Source: Epiperipatus broadwayi
Taxonomy: Eukaryota; Onychophora; Udeonychophora; Euonychophora; Peripatidae
Direction: 5' to 3'
Assembly (NCBI GenBank): GCA_028023455.1
Contig: JAQFVV010000027.1
Coordinates: 8,057,845 to 8,121,844, forward strand
DNA: 64,000 nucleotides
The notes below the pieces were generated by a model. It was given only the letters and a program-made list of their open reading frames with translations. It made no database searches and had not been told where the DNA came from. Positions 1 through 10,800 of the stretch are shown here, piece after piece. Position numbers and translations under genes: made by a program. Numbering within the stretch: position 1 is the first letter of the stretch; the number at the start of each line of letters is the position of its first letter.

Positions 1-708
1 AATCCAAGTTTCGATATTAAATGTTGCACAAAATAATGCATATTCCGTAGTCCTTTTATCTTTTTCAATCATTAATTACAAGTGATTAAAATGAAAAGTT
101 TCATATCTAGTGAAATATTTAATAGTAAGTATTGTACATATTTATTAATTTGAGTAATTAAAGTAAATGACTAGAGGGATGGTGGTTTTAAAAGTTTTTG
201 GTAAAGGGGTCCATGGCCGAAAAATGTTTGGGAACTCTTGTTCTAGATAATGTATCTTAGTAACATATCAGCCTTGTTTGGTTCATGTATAGGGTTTTAT
301 TTACGTAAATATACTAATTCATAATTATTCATTTATAATTGAAATTCACACTTATTAAAACGTATCAAAAATTAAAAATCTGTATTTTGAAATAATATAC
401 AAATATGTTATAGACTCCTGCAATCTTTAGTTGTATACCATATTTACCACTGATTCAGAGGCTTATAAGGTGCACCTCCTTTTTTATACACATTTAAAAA
501 AAAATTCTACATTTTTTCATGAATTTCCATATTGATTTACTGTACTAATTTTATAGTTATTTATAACTCCAAAAAATATGATTAGGGGATATCCAGAAAT
601 TCATCTCCAGAGCCAAACATTTTGAAGATTCTCTCTTTTCCTAACTGCATGTTATTTACTTTGAGGATAGATTTATATTTTTGAGAGAACTTCTTTATAT
701 ATTTTTTA
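1..708. other. Intergenic AT-rich sequence, nothing recognised
   Basis: No reading frame of note, RNA gene or clear repeat structure is visible. The phrase on gapped tracts such as the poly-A near 490-505 is simple low-complexity sequence. It may contain old repeat debris too diverged to name by eye. Confidence 0.4.
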
Positions 709-963
709 ACTATAAATACAATTTATCCAAACCGCTTTAGCAAAACTCTTTATTTGTACCTATACATACACCTACATTTCGACTGACCTGCAGTCTTCTT
801 CAGAGCAAGTTTATTTTGATCTTCTAAATAAAAAAAAAAGATCAAAATAAACTTGCTCTGAAGAAGACTGCAGGTCAGTCGAAACGTAGATGTATGTATA
901 TATACAAATAAAGTGTTTTGCTAAAAAGTATTTGAAGTGGTTTGGATAAATTGTATTTATAGA
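709..963. repeat. Near-perfect palindrome with hammerhead-like motif
   Basis: Two arms of roughly 115-125 bp (about 709-824 and 838-963) are reverse complements around an A-rich centre. In the right arm, CTGAAGA (858-864), a GACTG/CAGTC hairpin and GAAACGTA (881-888) follow each other. This order is that of a hammerhead ribozyme core, but U7 region reads CTGAAGA, an extra A precedes stem II, and no convincing helix I is visible. Motifs of this type are known at the ends of Penelope-like elements. I read this as an inverted pair of such element ends. A similar but more diverged palindrome lies at 21165-21325. Confidence 0.55.
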
Positions 964-1149
964 ATATGACGGCAAAAATAAAGAAAAGTGTGATTTTGGT
1001 TATATTTTAACTATTTAATTTTAAAATCTGATATTGATGTAATTATGAAAGTATATATATTAGTAGGACTATATTGTATAGCCTACATATATGCTTATAT
1101 AAATGTGTATTTGTAAATATTTTTTGTTTCATAAAAGGACAAAATGCAA

Positions 1150-1310
1150 TAGAATACTTAAATATGTATAGTAATATAAACCAGAAGTTTTAGATTGACT
1201 GAAATTTCAATTTGTAAGTTTGATTACTAGTGCATAAGATGCACCCCATATTTTATGTGTATTTTGAGGGGGGGAAGTTTGCCCCAACTGCCGGCTAATA
1301 TGGTATATAA
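1150..1310. repeat. Possible half of an ATAAGATGC-type MITE
   Basis: The segment around 1232-1250 (ATAAGATGCACCCC) matches the phrase used inside the MITE at 14912-15079, and a G run follows at 1266. Only one side is recognisable, so this is a weak call for a truncated or rearranged copy. Confidence 0.25.
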
Positions 1311-1528
1311 GTAAACTTTTAAAATAAAAAATATTTATTGCAGCTTTCTATATCGTAACTATAGCAACAGTTGTTTGCATTCATTGTTTAAATTCAATTG
1401 TTCTGTTTTCATCAAATATGAAATGTAGAAATATTAGGATATTGAAGTATTCGTATTAAGGGATCTGTTGGAAAAAAAGATTTTTGATTCTGAAAAATCT
1501 TTTTGTAAATTCTATCTTGATATAGGAC

Positions 1529-1729
1529 TTAACCTTCATCAGAATCACTGATTTTAACCTTATCATTGTAACAGTCAAAACACGTGTATCTCGTTAACAT
1601 ATTGCAGAATTCGACCACCACACAGAACAGCAGCACCATCGAGTAGCGAAGCCACCGGTAATACTGAGTTCGAACATAGTTTATCGGTTCCACAATACAA
1701 TCTACGGAATAACGCCTCTGATGCGACAT
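1529..1729 (-). CDS. Possible coding exon of a small membrane protein
   Basis: A 66-residue frame begins with ATG at 1729 and ends at TAA. It is one of few frames here that does not look like repeat debris. It has a basic, aromatic N-terminal part (motif YYRWLRY), a hydrophobic stretch of about 15 residues near residues 30-45 that could span a membrane, a Cys-containing segment (CFDCY), and an acidic Ser/Asp tail. Near its end the minus strand reads AG followed by GTTAAGT, which could be a splice donor, so it may be a 5' exon. The flank upstream on the minus strand (1730-2560) is richer in CpG than its surroundings and could hold a promoter. I do not recognise the family; it may be a chance frame. 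Confidence 0.3.
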   Translation of the reverse strand: MSHQRRYSVDCIVEPINYVRTQYYRWLRYSMVLLFCVVVEFCNMLTRYTCFDCYNDKVKISDSDEG

Positions 1730-2195
1730 AAGTAAACACTTCTTTAGGCACGGTGGTCAGGTAGATGCACGAGATTCATGGGTTTTGTTTCCGAGTTGGC
1801 CAACAATCAAACGAATATTAATTAACATATATAATCGAGGAAATGTCTATAATGGGCATCGAATAAATGAAAACTTAACTACAGACGTGTAGTTAGAATT
1901 ATTTATTTACGTATTTAATAAAAGAAAACATTATTAATGTTATTAATCATATTTTAAATTCAAAGTCTCAACAGCTAATTGGTAATATTATATATATAAA
2001 ATACATTTATTTATTAGGAGCATTTATTTATATGAAGGCATAATCTAGCTACCTAGGGTTCTCGAGTGAGTATTTCTAATGCGTACTGTAAGGAATTTAT
2101 ACTTTGCACTGCAAGAGTCATCAGTAACGGCGGACATACATTTATTTAATAAAATATTTATTTTACGACTAAGGGCAAACATTTATTTGAGAGTA

Positions 2196-2560
2196 TATGA
2201 CGAAGATAATGCCGAGGCGGAGTGATAGAGAGAATAATAAACTAAATAAAAGAACACGTGGTACGCTTTAGAAGGGCGATGTAAAATGGCAGCGCTGAAA
2301 CTGCAATGCCGTGAATAAGTTATAAGGGTTTCGGGTTGGTCTCTGCCGCGACCCGAAGAGGTAAGGTGTCACATGAGCATAACCAGGGACAAGCGGTCCG
2401 TGTCGCAATTTGCCAGCTGGCTGCGTGGTGGTTGTCAAGCCCTACGGGAACATTATCATGTCCGCTTGTGTAGGACGACTGGGGTTAATTCAACCCTAGA
2501 GAATCCGGAGTATTCACGGCATGGAACGAGCCATCGGGGCTTCAAAACGTAATACATGTA
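2196..2560. other. GC-richer block with nested self-complementarity; possible structured RNA or SINE core
   Basis: This block stands out from its AT-rich surroundings by base composition and CpG content. It contains several complementary pairs that nest: TGCCGTGAATA (2307-2317) with its exact complement at 2511-2521, ACAAGCGG (2389-2396) with CCGCTTGT (2462-2469), a local GGGTT/AACCC hairpin (2482-2496), and CGGGT/ACCCG (2332-2355). Together they would make a closed structure of about 215 nt. It could be a non-coding RNA gene, a SINE core domain or a promoter-proximal region of the exon candidate next door. I cannot assign it to RNase P, MRP, SRP, 7SK or a spliceosomal RNA. Confidence 0.4.
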
Positions 2561-2569
2561 TAATATCTA

Positions 2570-4110
2570 AAAGATTGTGGTAATATTTAACTAGATTTCA
2601 AACTCGGCCCAACATTATCAACGTTGACTGAAAGAAAATTGGTGACTCTCAAAGAAATGAAATTTACATAATTATTCATTAACATTTAATAATAAAAAAA
2701 AATATCTAAAAAGGGAATTATTACAGCGAGTATGCCAGCTATTACGGAGTAGTAGACCCTGCATTACAATAACTGATTCTTTGAATGCGTGTCGATTTAT
2801 ATGAAATTTAAGTTATTTATAAAGCAAATATTAATGACAATTCGACACGCATTCACTGTTCAAGCGATTATGGATTTAGCTTTAAAATAAGACAATTGTG
2901 AGAAGGTAATATTTCAATGATAATTATAAATAAAGTGTAGATTTGAGAAATACACACCTAAGAAGGATAGAGGTGGGGGTAAGCTAGATTATGCGAGAAA
3001 TTTACAAATTACATTAATTCTCAAATTTTAGTTTCACAAATTTACAATTTTAACATTTAGAAGGTATACAATAATAGGAGATGAGCTATAGCTTATTATT
3101 ACTAGAGTACTCTATAATTTGGAATACACACACAGGTACCTGTTTTATAAGAGGTTTTCGTCCATTGGTTTAATAGCAGATTGTTCGTAATTAGAAGTTT
3201 TCTTTCTTGTCCTGGGCATGTTGTTTTATTGATTTTTAACAGCAGCGGCTTTCTTGTTTATTTCAGGCAGCAGATCATTTTGGTGTTTTTACGATGGGCA
3301 AGGTGAAGCTCGGCATATGGTGGGCCATCTCCCGATGGAGAATAATTTCGGTGCTTACTCGGTCATACCTTGCAGTATTAATTTATTTAAGATATTTTAG
3401 ACGCTCCACTCGAGAGCAAAGCTAAAATTCAAGTGAAAGTCTCCAGCAAGTCTAAGATGGCCTCCTTTTTCTTATCTTGATCTTTTAATTTTTCTGTTGA
3501 GATATTTTTAGGTTTTATTTATCTTGCCCTCAGGATAATCAATGCTCTGCTGGTTTTAATTAGAAAGAAATTTGCTGTGCTATTGTTTGTTTTTCTTTAC
3601 ATTCGTTAATTACATTCTTTTGGAATTTTGCTATAATTAATTTATTATCTATCACTGACCGATGCTTTTAAATTTTCAAAGACAAAAGGGAATAAAATTA
3701 TTTTAACTTTAATTAATTATTGCATCAGATTTTGTTAGACTTATTATTTAACGAAATTTAAACTAAACAACAAATACGAACTTTATAAAATTCAAAATAA
3801 ATGATTATTATTACACAAAATTTATTTAACTAAAAAGGAATCTAAATTATATTATTTTATCCGTATTTATTGCCTTTAATTTGAGATCGAAATGTGTGCG
3901 TGTTTATGTTGAATTCTACATATATTTATACATTTTTAATATTGTTACACACACAATTCGATATCAAAAAGTTTAAATTTGGGTGAGATAGACCGGTCAG
4001 TGAGAGACAACAGAAAAAGGTGAAACTTGAGATTCGAATACGAATCTCACTGTTTCATCATATTTCTACTAATGATTATTACTTCATGCCGAATTTTGAA
4101 CATAAAATGC
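2570..4110. other. Intergenic sequence, nothing recognised
   Basis: Apart from local short inverted words (for example GTGTCGAATT-type complements near 2788 and 2842), I see no gene, RNA or named repeat. The 3150-3480 part is slightly less AT-rich and could be unique host sequence. Confidence 0.35.
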
Positions 4111-4114
4111 TTGT

Positions 4115-4225
4115 CAAGTGTTGGCAGCCGAGAGGTCGACACAGCCGCCTTGCAAGCAAGCAGTTGCTTTCAGATGGTTGTCGCGGGTTCATTTTCCAGA
4201 CGATGCTTTGACATATGGAAAAAAA
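4115..4225 (+). repeat. tRNA-derived SINE-like sequence
   Basis: The segment reads like a type II tRNA: an A-box-like part AGCCGAGAGGTC (4126-4137), a CTTGCAAGC loop region, and a B-box-like GCGGGTTCATTTTCC near 4183. It ends with GACATATGGAAA, which also follows the copy at 26570 and, reversed, those near 33290 and 33730. The repetition in the window and the decay of the B box argue for a SINE or tRNA-derived repeat, not a functional tRNA. The overlapping short reading frames are not genes. Confidence 0.55.
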
Positions 4226-5014
4226 ATGATTGAATATTTTTTTAAGGTTGACAGTAATCAATGATGGTTTATATATATATATTATTTGATCACTATGTTC
4301 TTTTGTAAGAAACTCTTTGGAGCTATGAAACCTGCTTTCTATCAAATTAATTGGCATGCACCAAACATTATAGTGTTGTTAAAAAGTTAGAAAAATATTT
4401 AGGGATTTCAAATATTAGCTATAGCAAGCAAGATCACATTTATGGTCATATCACTTATTAATATTATTTTTGCTTAAGTATATTGTTCTTTACAGTTTAT
4501 TGATTTAATTATGTAAACATTTCATTCATTTATCATTAATCTCTTCATCAATTTCTTGACTCTTTCATTTGCTGCAAACTATGGAATTTAAGAATTATTT
4601 CACCTATTATTAATATTATATCTTTTTAGTATATGCTCTTTGGGATTGCAAATATCTTATTTATATAATTAAAATGTTTATATAGTTTGTTAATGGGATT
4701 TTTTATCTATTTAATTGTAATAAATAATAATAAAAAAATCATATACAACAACTATATAAATACATGTATATTAATAGTAATTATACATAAAAAGTCTTAG
4801 TCAGCACATGGTTTTGTGCTTTTTTCAAATATTAAATCATCTATTTTAATGTTAGCCAATTGTTGCAAGTAGAACACCATCTGATGTTCTATAATGGAAG
4901 TAAAATAACAACAGTAACAAAATAAACATCAATAAAATCCAATATAACTTCAAAGAATTCACTATACAACATAACAATATACAGAAAGCTATCGAGCAAA
5001 ATAGCACACAGAGG

Positions 5015-5451
5015 GTAAACTCTCCATACAGTAGTGCCACTCAGTGCAATCCAGAGTAATCAACAGATGCAAGAAGCTTTGTGCATAAAATCCCTATCTA
5101 GTGCCTACTCATCCAATATCCCCAGACTAGTTTTTAACTTGTGGCTTTCATCAATGAGGAGTCTTGGATCTGAGAGCACTGTACCTAGGATCTAATGCAA
5201 CTTTTCAAATGCCACCTTTTACTTTATTAGCTAACTATAAAGCTTCTGAATCCAAAATGAAAACACAATAATGTTTTCAAGTCAAGCTCATTGGCTTATA
5301 TATTTATACGGATCTGAACTCAGTTTCAGCATCCATAGTTTTTGATGTCTTTGGTTCTTTAATAACCACAGTCACCATAATTCTATTGGGCAGGATTGGT
5401 ATTAAACCACTAAACATCACATGATATAAAAGAGTGATTAAAATTACATTA
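5015..5451 (-). mobile_element. Family A hammerhead element, copy 1 (diverged)
   Basis: One unit of family A lies with its ribozyme strand on the minus strand. It runs from the CTCCATACAGTAGTGCC end, through the CCTACTCATCCAATATCC ribozyme section, to the AAACATCACATGA end. This is the diverged subfamily shared with the copies near 21.7 and 47.2 kb. Its right side is interrupted by the MITE at 5460-6026. The overlapping short minus-strand frame at 4852-5040 is not a gene. Confidence 0.7.
5113..5167 (-). ncRNA. Decayed hammerhead motif, family A
   Basis: It occupies the same 55-nt window as other family A ribozymes. The CCAA/TTGG outer helix I and the UCCUCA/UGGGGA inner helix I are kept, but C3 is changed (TTGATGA) and the GAAA is changed to AAAA. 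Probably inactive. Confidence 0.55.
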
Positions 5452-5459
5452 CAGAAATA

Positions 5460-6026
5460 GGTACTTAAGGATTAGTCCAAACCAAGATTGATTCCAGATA
5501 ATTCTGGGTATGAATTATTAATCAATGAAATTATTGATTCAAATTTTTAATTGTTTAATTTGTTTCCACAAATTGCAAATGACTTTTTAAGAAAAATTCT
5601 GACAAATCAGCAAGAATATTCATAAAAGAGAGCAGTTTGTCTTCTTTTTTTAAAATGAGTTTGTAAAAGTGATGTAATTTATAAAAAATATAAGTTAAAA
5701 TAAAATCAGTTAAGTACTTAATTTTGTCTATAATTAGTTAGAATTTATCTAATTAAGATGTAGTTAGTGGTTTTTGGTTTTTTTTTATCAGGAATTTTTA
5801 CAAACTTTCATTTAAAAAAAGAAGACAAACTGTCCTCAATCATGTCTATTAATATTGTGTATATATGTTTATGAATATTCTTGCTGTTAAGTCAGAATTT
5901 GTCTTAAAAAGTCATATGTAATTTGTGGAAACAAATTAAACAATTTAAAATTTGGCTCATTAATTTCGTTTATTAATAATTCATATCCAGAATTAGTTTT
6001 AGTGTCCGGACTAATCCTTAAGTACC
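5460..6026. mobile_element. MITE/foldback with long inverted repeats and 8-bp TSD
   Basis: The element begins GGTACTTAAGGATTAGTCC and ends with its reverse complement. The inverted repeats run about 210 bp each (5460-5670 and 5795-6026) around a short AT-rich centre. It is flanked on both sides by CAGAAATA (5452-5459 and 6027-6034), an 8-bp target duplication. An 8-bp duplication fits hAT-like transposition, but the termini are not a recognised hAT consensus. No coding capacity. It inserted at the edge of family A copy 1. Confidence 0.8.
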
Positions 6027-6431
6027 CAGAAATATTATTCATTAAGCGGATAATCGCTAGTCTAATGAGTAACTAATAAAAATTATTAATGGTTTGTATC
6101 CAAGTTGTGAGGGCCATAAGTTTGAGCATCAATTAAACTAATAATTGGCTATCAATATGCTGAACATTGATAAAGATATGAATAAGAAATTGTTATCTGG
6201 GCCAATTTACAAGAGCTGGTACCACACAAAATGTGCATCTTGAGGATCATAGATCTTTTTCGCGTCTTTGATCATATTTATTATGATTAATCCCTCCACA
6301 AAGTGTTAAAAGTGGATAGAAATTAGCCACTACCTTGAATGAGAGTGATGTAGTGAAAATCATGGTACAGAAATATTATTCATTAAGTGGATAATCTCTA
6401 GTCTAATAAATGACTAATAGAATTATTAAAA
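6027..6431. repeat. Direct repeat pair of about 63 bp
   Basis: The segment 6027-6089 (CAGAAATATTATTCATTAAG and following) recurs at 6368-6430 with a few substitutions. The first copy abuts the MITE above, and its first eight bases serve as the MITE target duplication. The sequence in between has no recognised content. Confidence 0.6.
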
Positions 6432-6479
6432 TATAATCTGTATTGAAAATAGAATAATAAATAGTCATGAAAGCATATT

Positions 6480-6890
6480 AATAAAGACCCCCCTCCCCAT
6501 GATTATTTATTAATCTATTTGGAAACCGGGTTGTATTTGCCTCTTTAATGAACTTTATTAAACTTCTAAGAATTTAAAAATCTCAATCTATTACAGTTCT
6601 GAGTATACATTAAGGTCTTGGACTAGAATGAAAGGTGGAATCCATCTTTTACTTATAGAGGTTCCTTGTCAGCAGATTGTAGAATCTATGATTTATGTGA
6701 GCTTGCACTGTTATCGTGTGATTTGCATATATATATTTTTAATTAAATACTTTATAATATTATGTTTTAAATATTTTTATGTCTTATCTAAATTAGTTTC
6801 CTGTTTGCATGTGAATCTGTCTTTTTTTTTTTTTTATCAAAACAAAAACTTGTATGTTTTATTTATTGGCTGTTGATGGACAAGCAATGG
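6480..6890 (+). repeat. Dispersed repeat C fragment
   Basis: The part TTGTATTTGCCTCTTTAATGAA (split: TTGTATTTGCC, CTTTAATGAA) and the following 100 bases match repeats at 45400-45600 and 45720-45860, and in reverse the region 13590-13690. Family unknown. The frame at 6628-6876 has no protein-like features. Confidence 0.45.
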
Positions 6891-8970
6891 TGGAGGAGAG
6901 CCATCTAAAAGGAGAATTCATTATTTAACAAAGTAATTAAAATTTGAATTTTTTCTTACATAGTTGAGATGAATATATATTGCTGATTATTAATTCCGTC
7001 TTTTCCTCTTCTTTTTTTTGACTATGCGGAAGGGTGAAAGAATGTTTTTTTTTTTTAGAAAAAAAACCTTTAACATTTGTAAATAATCATAATACTGAAT
7101 AAAGGTTTTTTTATATTATTCATCCTCCATAAGTCCATTCTTCTGCGATGTGCATACAGATCTTTTAGTAGCTATGACAATTTGATTACTTTTATTCATA
7201 TCCGAAAAACACCGATTTTATTTTATATACTTATTAAAACTGGTTGATTGGAAATAGATTCGAATTTCAAATTACTTTATAAGCGTCTCATACGGACTTC
7301 GCGGGTTTTTTCCCAAAGATATCATTTTGTAATTAATTGATTCGAACTTGTTTTATTATTTTATATAGCACTGCAAACTAGTCGATCGCTATCCGTAACA
7401 CTTGTTTGTCTGTTTGTTGTAAAATATATCTTTTAAGTCATACGCACATTCCTACGCTGGAAGGGGGGGGGGCTTAAAATCGACTTGAAATATACTTGAT
7501 GGTATTCCGCACAAAGTAAAACATGTTTCAATGAATGTGAAATTAAATAATAGAATTTATTGTACAATCATATTTATAATATCAGTTTATTATAATTAAA
7601 TCTAAAGTTGCCCAATTTTTCGCATTCACAACAATGACACGATTCCTCCCAGATTAACTTTTTAATGATTATTACTAATCACTTATTCAGCTAGACTTTA
7701 TCATATCGTTTTTAATCCAAATACTGTATACACTTTAAACTTTAATTAAAGATTAATATTGGTAATTCTATGTTGGACTACTTCCATCATCAAATATTAA
7801 TTGTTAAATATCTACAGAAAAATTCAAACTTTATTTAAACATTTAAAAGACATTTAACTATAAATATTAGCATGCGGGATGGTTTATAACCCAATGTTTT
7901 GAGTGGTAATATTCTCTCTTCTTCGGGTACTGCTGGTCCCAACAATAACAGTACTAGGGCGGAGATCTATCTTGGACCTTTCATGAATGTTGCATTTAAG
8001 ATGATATTCTAACCAACTAGGTTATTCTGTTAAAAGTGATTTATCATAAATAAGTATATGAAATTTCTACTAATAGTTGCCTTTGATGGAATAGCTAATT
8101 GATTAGAGCTTCTTTTAAATTCCATATTTACAAATCTAAAGTCTCTGGTTTGATTTCCATGCCAACACTGTCACTGATCAGGCTACCAATACTTGGAAAA
8201 GAGAATAATATTAAACTGTTAGTGATAATATAATACATTATGTTCGGATAAGTATATACATGTATATTTCATTTTTAGTAAATAAAGAATTTTTACTTAT
8301 TGTAATTGCAACTCAACCCCACAATATGTGGATAAATTATTCTTCACTATGTTCATTCTAGAAATTTTACATATTTTAGCATATGCTAAACTCACTTAAA
8401 TGATAAATTAATGTAGATTATGCAGAAGTTGTTATAGTATAAAGCAGCACATTACCTAGCATGTGTGTGTGCGAAAGAAGGTCTATAAAAAATGATGCAG
8501 AGAAATGAACTGTTAAAGTGCACACGTATAGAATTGTTACATACACATTAGTCGAGCATGATTCTATAAATTGAGATTATTTTCTTAGAAGGTTAATGTC
8601 TTCTTAGTTTGCATTCAGTTATATATTTATTTATTTGTTATGAGAAAATAAACTCATGTTAGGTTTTAATTGTGTTATTGTCTCTGCCGCTTGTATTCTA
8701 AGATATCTCTGGAGTACCCACCAAATACCTCTTGAAATGTTATATACTAACCTATTTACTCTTACTGTGAATGCATTTGAAGTTTGATGTTTTGTAAAGA
8801 TATTTAGTAATTAATGTTCGATGATCATAGAAATAGTACTAAAATACCATCATAAACTTTCAGGTAAATACTAAATATTAATATAGCTATTATTAATAAA
8901 CATAACAACAGGGACTATATGATTAATAGTCTTGGTTTAGTAGTTTCCTTACTGTTTGCTTATTACAAAC
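6890..8970. other. Intergenic sequence with scattered SINE-like fragments
   Basis: A G run sits at 7462-7472. Around 7760-7870 and 7930-8190 there are diverged pieces of a dispersed repeat that recurs near 15.2-15.6, 19.7-20.0, 45.86 and 46.02 kb, marked by words such as CTAGAAAAATT and AACCAACTAGG. No gene is seen. Confidence 0.4.
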
Positions 8971-8974
8971 AGCT

Positions 8975-9095
8975 ACCTGTGTGGTTGGTAAAGTGGTAGA
9001 ATAGCAGACCCAAGATCTAAAGATCCCTGAATCACAACTCAGCCCTGGTATTCCAGAATTTGAATCTCTTTTTTGATCTCACGAATGATAAACCA
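8975..9095 (+). repeat. tRNA-derived SINE-like fragment
   Basis: It reads GTTGGTAAAGTGGTAGAATAGCAGACCC and later AACCATTTGATTAC, both hallmarks of the SINE-like family scattered through the window. The tRNA-like head carries an A-box-like GGTAAAGTGG. Too diverged for a tRNA. Confidence 0.45.
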
Positions 9096-9930
9096 TTTGA
9101 TTACTTTACTTACAAATACCTAGATAATGCTAACAAAATGCCTTTCCCTAGCAAATAAAACTTTAAAGGCTAATGAAAGTCATCTCTTTGCAAGTGTGAC
9201 AAAAATATATTTTGATAATAATCATATGATTAAACAATTTATTTTTCTTTTAATTAATGTTAAAAGCATAATAAGCTACATTACATCTATATGTTACTGA
9301 TTTAGTAATTCTTACCATTGCTAATATCTCTGCTTTTTTTTAAAAAAAAAATCTTATTAAAGTCATCTGAGAATGTGTGTACAGATCCTCCAGTGAGGTG
9401 AGTACTCAAAAATAGAATGGTTGACTAGATTTGAAGTTGAAATGGAATAGAAATAAAATTACTGATAATAAATGTTGAATGGTTCTTTTTTATATACATT
9501 GTATTTCAGAAGTCGGCAAACTATGGCTTGCAAGCCAAACTTGACTCTTTTTATAGTGATCAACATAAACACATTTTTTATTTCCTCTTGTAATTTATAA
9601 ATAAATATTTTGACAAATCTAGGAGAGGGGAAATGCACATTACGATATTGTTTCTTGAATTCAGCCTTACATTGTTTTAGAATTTGCAAACAATTTAAGC
9701 AAAAAATCTAGAAGTGTTAAATTGTATCTAAACTTTCATTCCTGATTTCTAGAACTGTGTGATACTAAAAAGTAAAAAATACATTTTCTTCAACTTTTTT
9801 AGTATTCCTGATATTATGAAATCAAAAATAAAAGTATGAGACAAAGGTATATTTAAAAAAATTTGCAAACTAATGCCAACTTCCTTGCACTAATACAAGA
9901 AAGGGAATATTATTCACAAGTTTATTTAAA

Positions 9931-10456
9931 ACAGGCAAAACTCACTTTACGTATTGCAACACACAGCAAGCTAGAATAATCAATGGATGCCAGAAGGCTT
10001 GTGCATAAAATCCCTATCTTGTGCCTACTCATCCAATATCCCCAGACTAGTTTCTGGCTTGTGGCCTTCGTCAGTGAGGAGCCTTGGATCGGAGAGCACT
10101 GCATCTAGATCTTAGGATCTAATGCAACCCTCCAGCAGCCACCTTTTATCTCCATTTAACTACAAAACTATGAGTCTTAAATTGAAAACACTTTAATGTT
10201 TTCAATCCAAGCCCATCAGCTTATATAGTCATATGAGTCTGAACTCAGTTCAGCACGCATACATTTTGGTGTCTTCGGTTCTTCAATAACCATAGCCACC
10301 ACTATCCTATTAGGCAGGATGGGTTTTAAGCCAATAAACATCACATGACCTCCACTTCTTATGCTTGTGTATAACTGTTTTAAAACAGGCAAAACTCACT
10401 ATACGTATTGCCACACACAGCAAGCTAGAGTAATCATAAGAAGTGGTGGTTATGTG
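9931..10456 (-). mobile_element. Family A hammerhead element, copy 2: monomer plus partial tandem repeat
   Basis: A full monomer is followed by the start of a second: ACAGGCAAAACTCACT at 9931 recurs at 10385, giving a period of about 454 bp. After the repeat reaches GAGTAATC the sequence switches to an inverted copy of the element end (AAGAAGTGG...). The insertion is flanked by AAGTTTATTTAAA at 9918-9930 and 10457-10469; this 13-bp repeat may include a few element bases. Head-to-tail repetition of a ribozyme-bearing monomer is what a rolling or multimeric RNA intermediate would produce. The reading frame at 9922-10104 is a shadow of the repeat. Confidence 0.8.
10033..10087 (-). ncRNA. Hammerhead ribozyme motif, family A, intact core
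   Basis: Read on the minus strand: outer helix I CCAA/UUGG, internal loop GGC/UA, inner helix I UCCUCA/UGGGGA (one G-U pair), CUGACGA, stem II GGC/GCC flanked by A on both sides with loop CACAA, GAAAC, UA, GUC. Predicted cleavage lies after the C of GUC, between 10045 and 10044. This is the type I order. Helix III is only two pairs with a two-base loop, which is typical of retroelement hammerheads that work better as dimers. The A-A opposition at the base of stem II is a departure from consensus. Confidence 0.7.
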
Positions 10457-10639
10457 AAGTTTATTTAAATGATTCTTTGCCCCATGCCTTTATTTTGGTC
10501 ACATAATACTAAGAATACTACACTTTGTTTTTAGTTTTCAATGCATTTATGTTAATTTTTTAAAATCTATATAGATTTCCCAATGTTTAATTACAACTTT
10601 CAAAGGTATCTTAAGAATTCAGTTGTACAAATAATATAT

Positions 10640-10800
10640 ATATATGTGTGTAGCTTTATTGCTTGGGAGTTCATAAGATGTTTGAGTGTCAGACCTGTGA
10701 GTACCAGAATCGATCCTGGGACCTTCCAATCTCAAGTCAGACATTCTACCAACTCTGCTGAAATACGCAGGGTATTGTATAAATGAATAAATAGAAAGAG
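10640..10800 (-). repeat. tRNA-derived SINE
   Basis: On the minus strand the part 10695-10760 reads as a tRNA-like head: AGTTGGTAGAATGTC, then a B-box-like GGATCGATTCTGG. It matches the plus-strand copy at 14640-14760 and minus copies near 61.8 and 62.2 kb. Short frames on both strands here are not genes. Confidence 0.6.
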
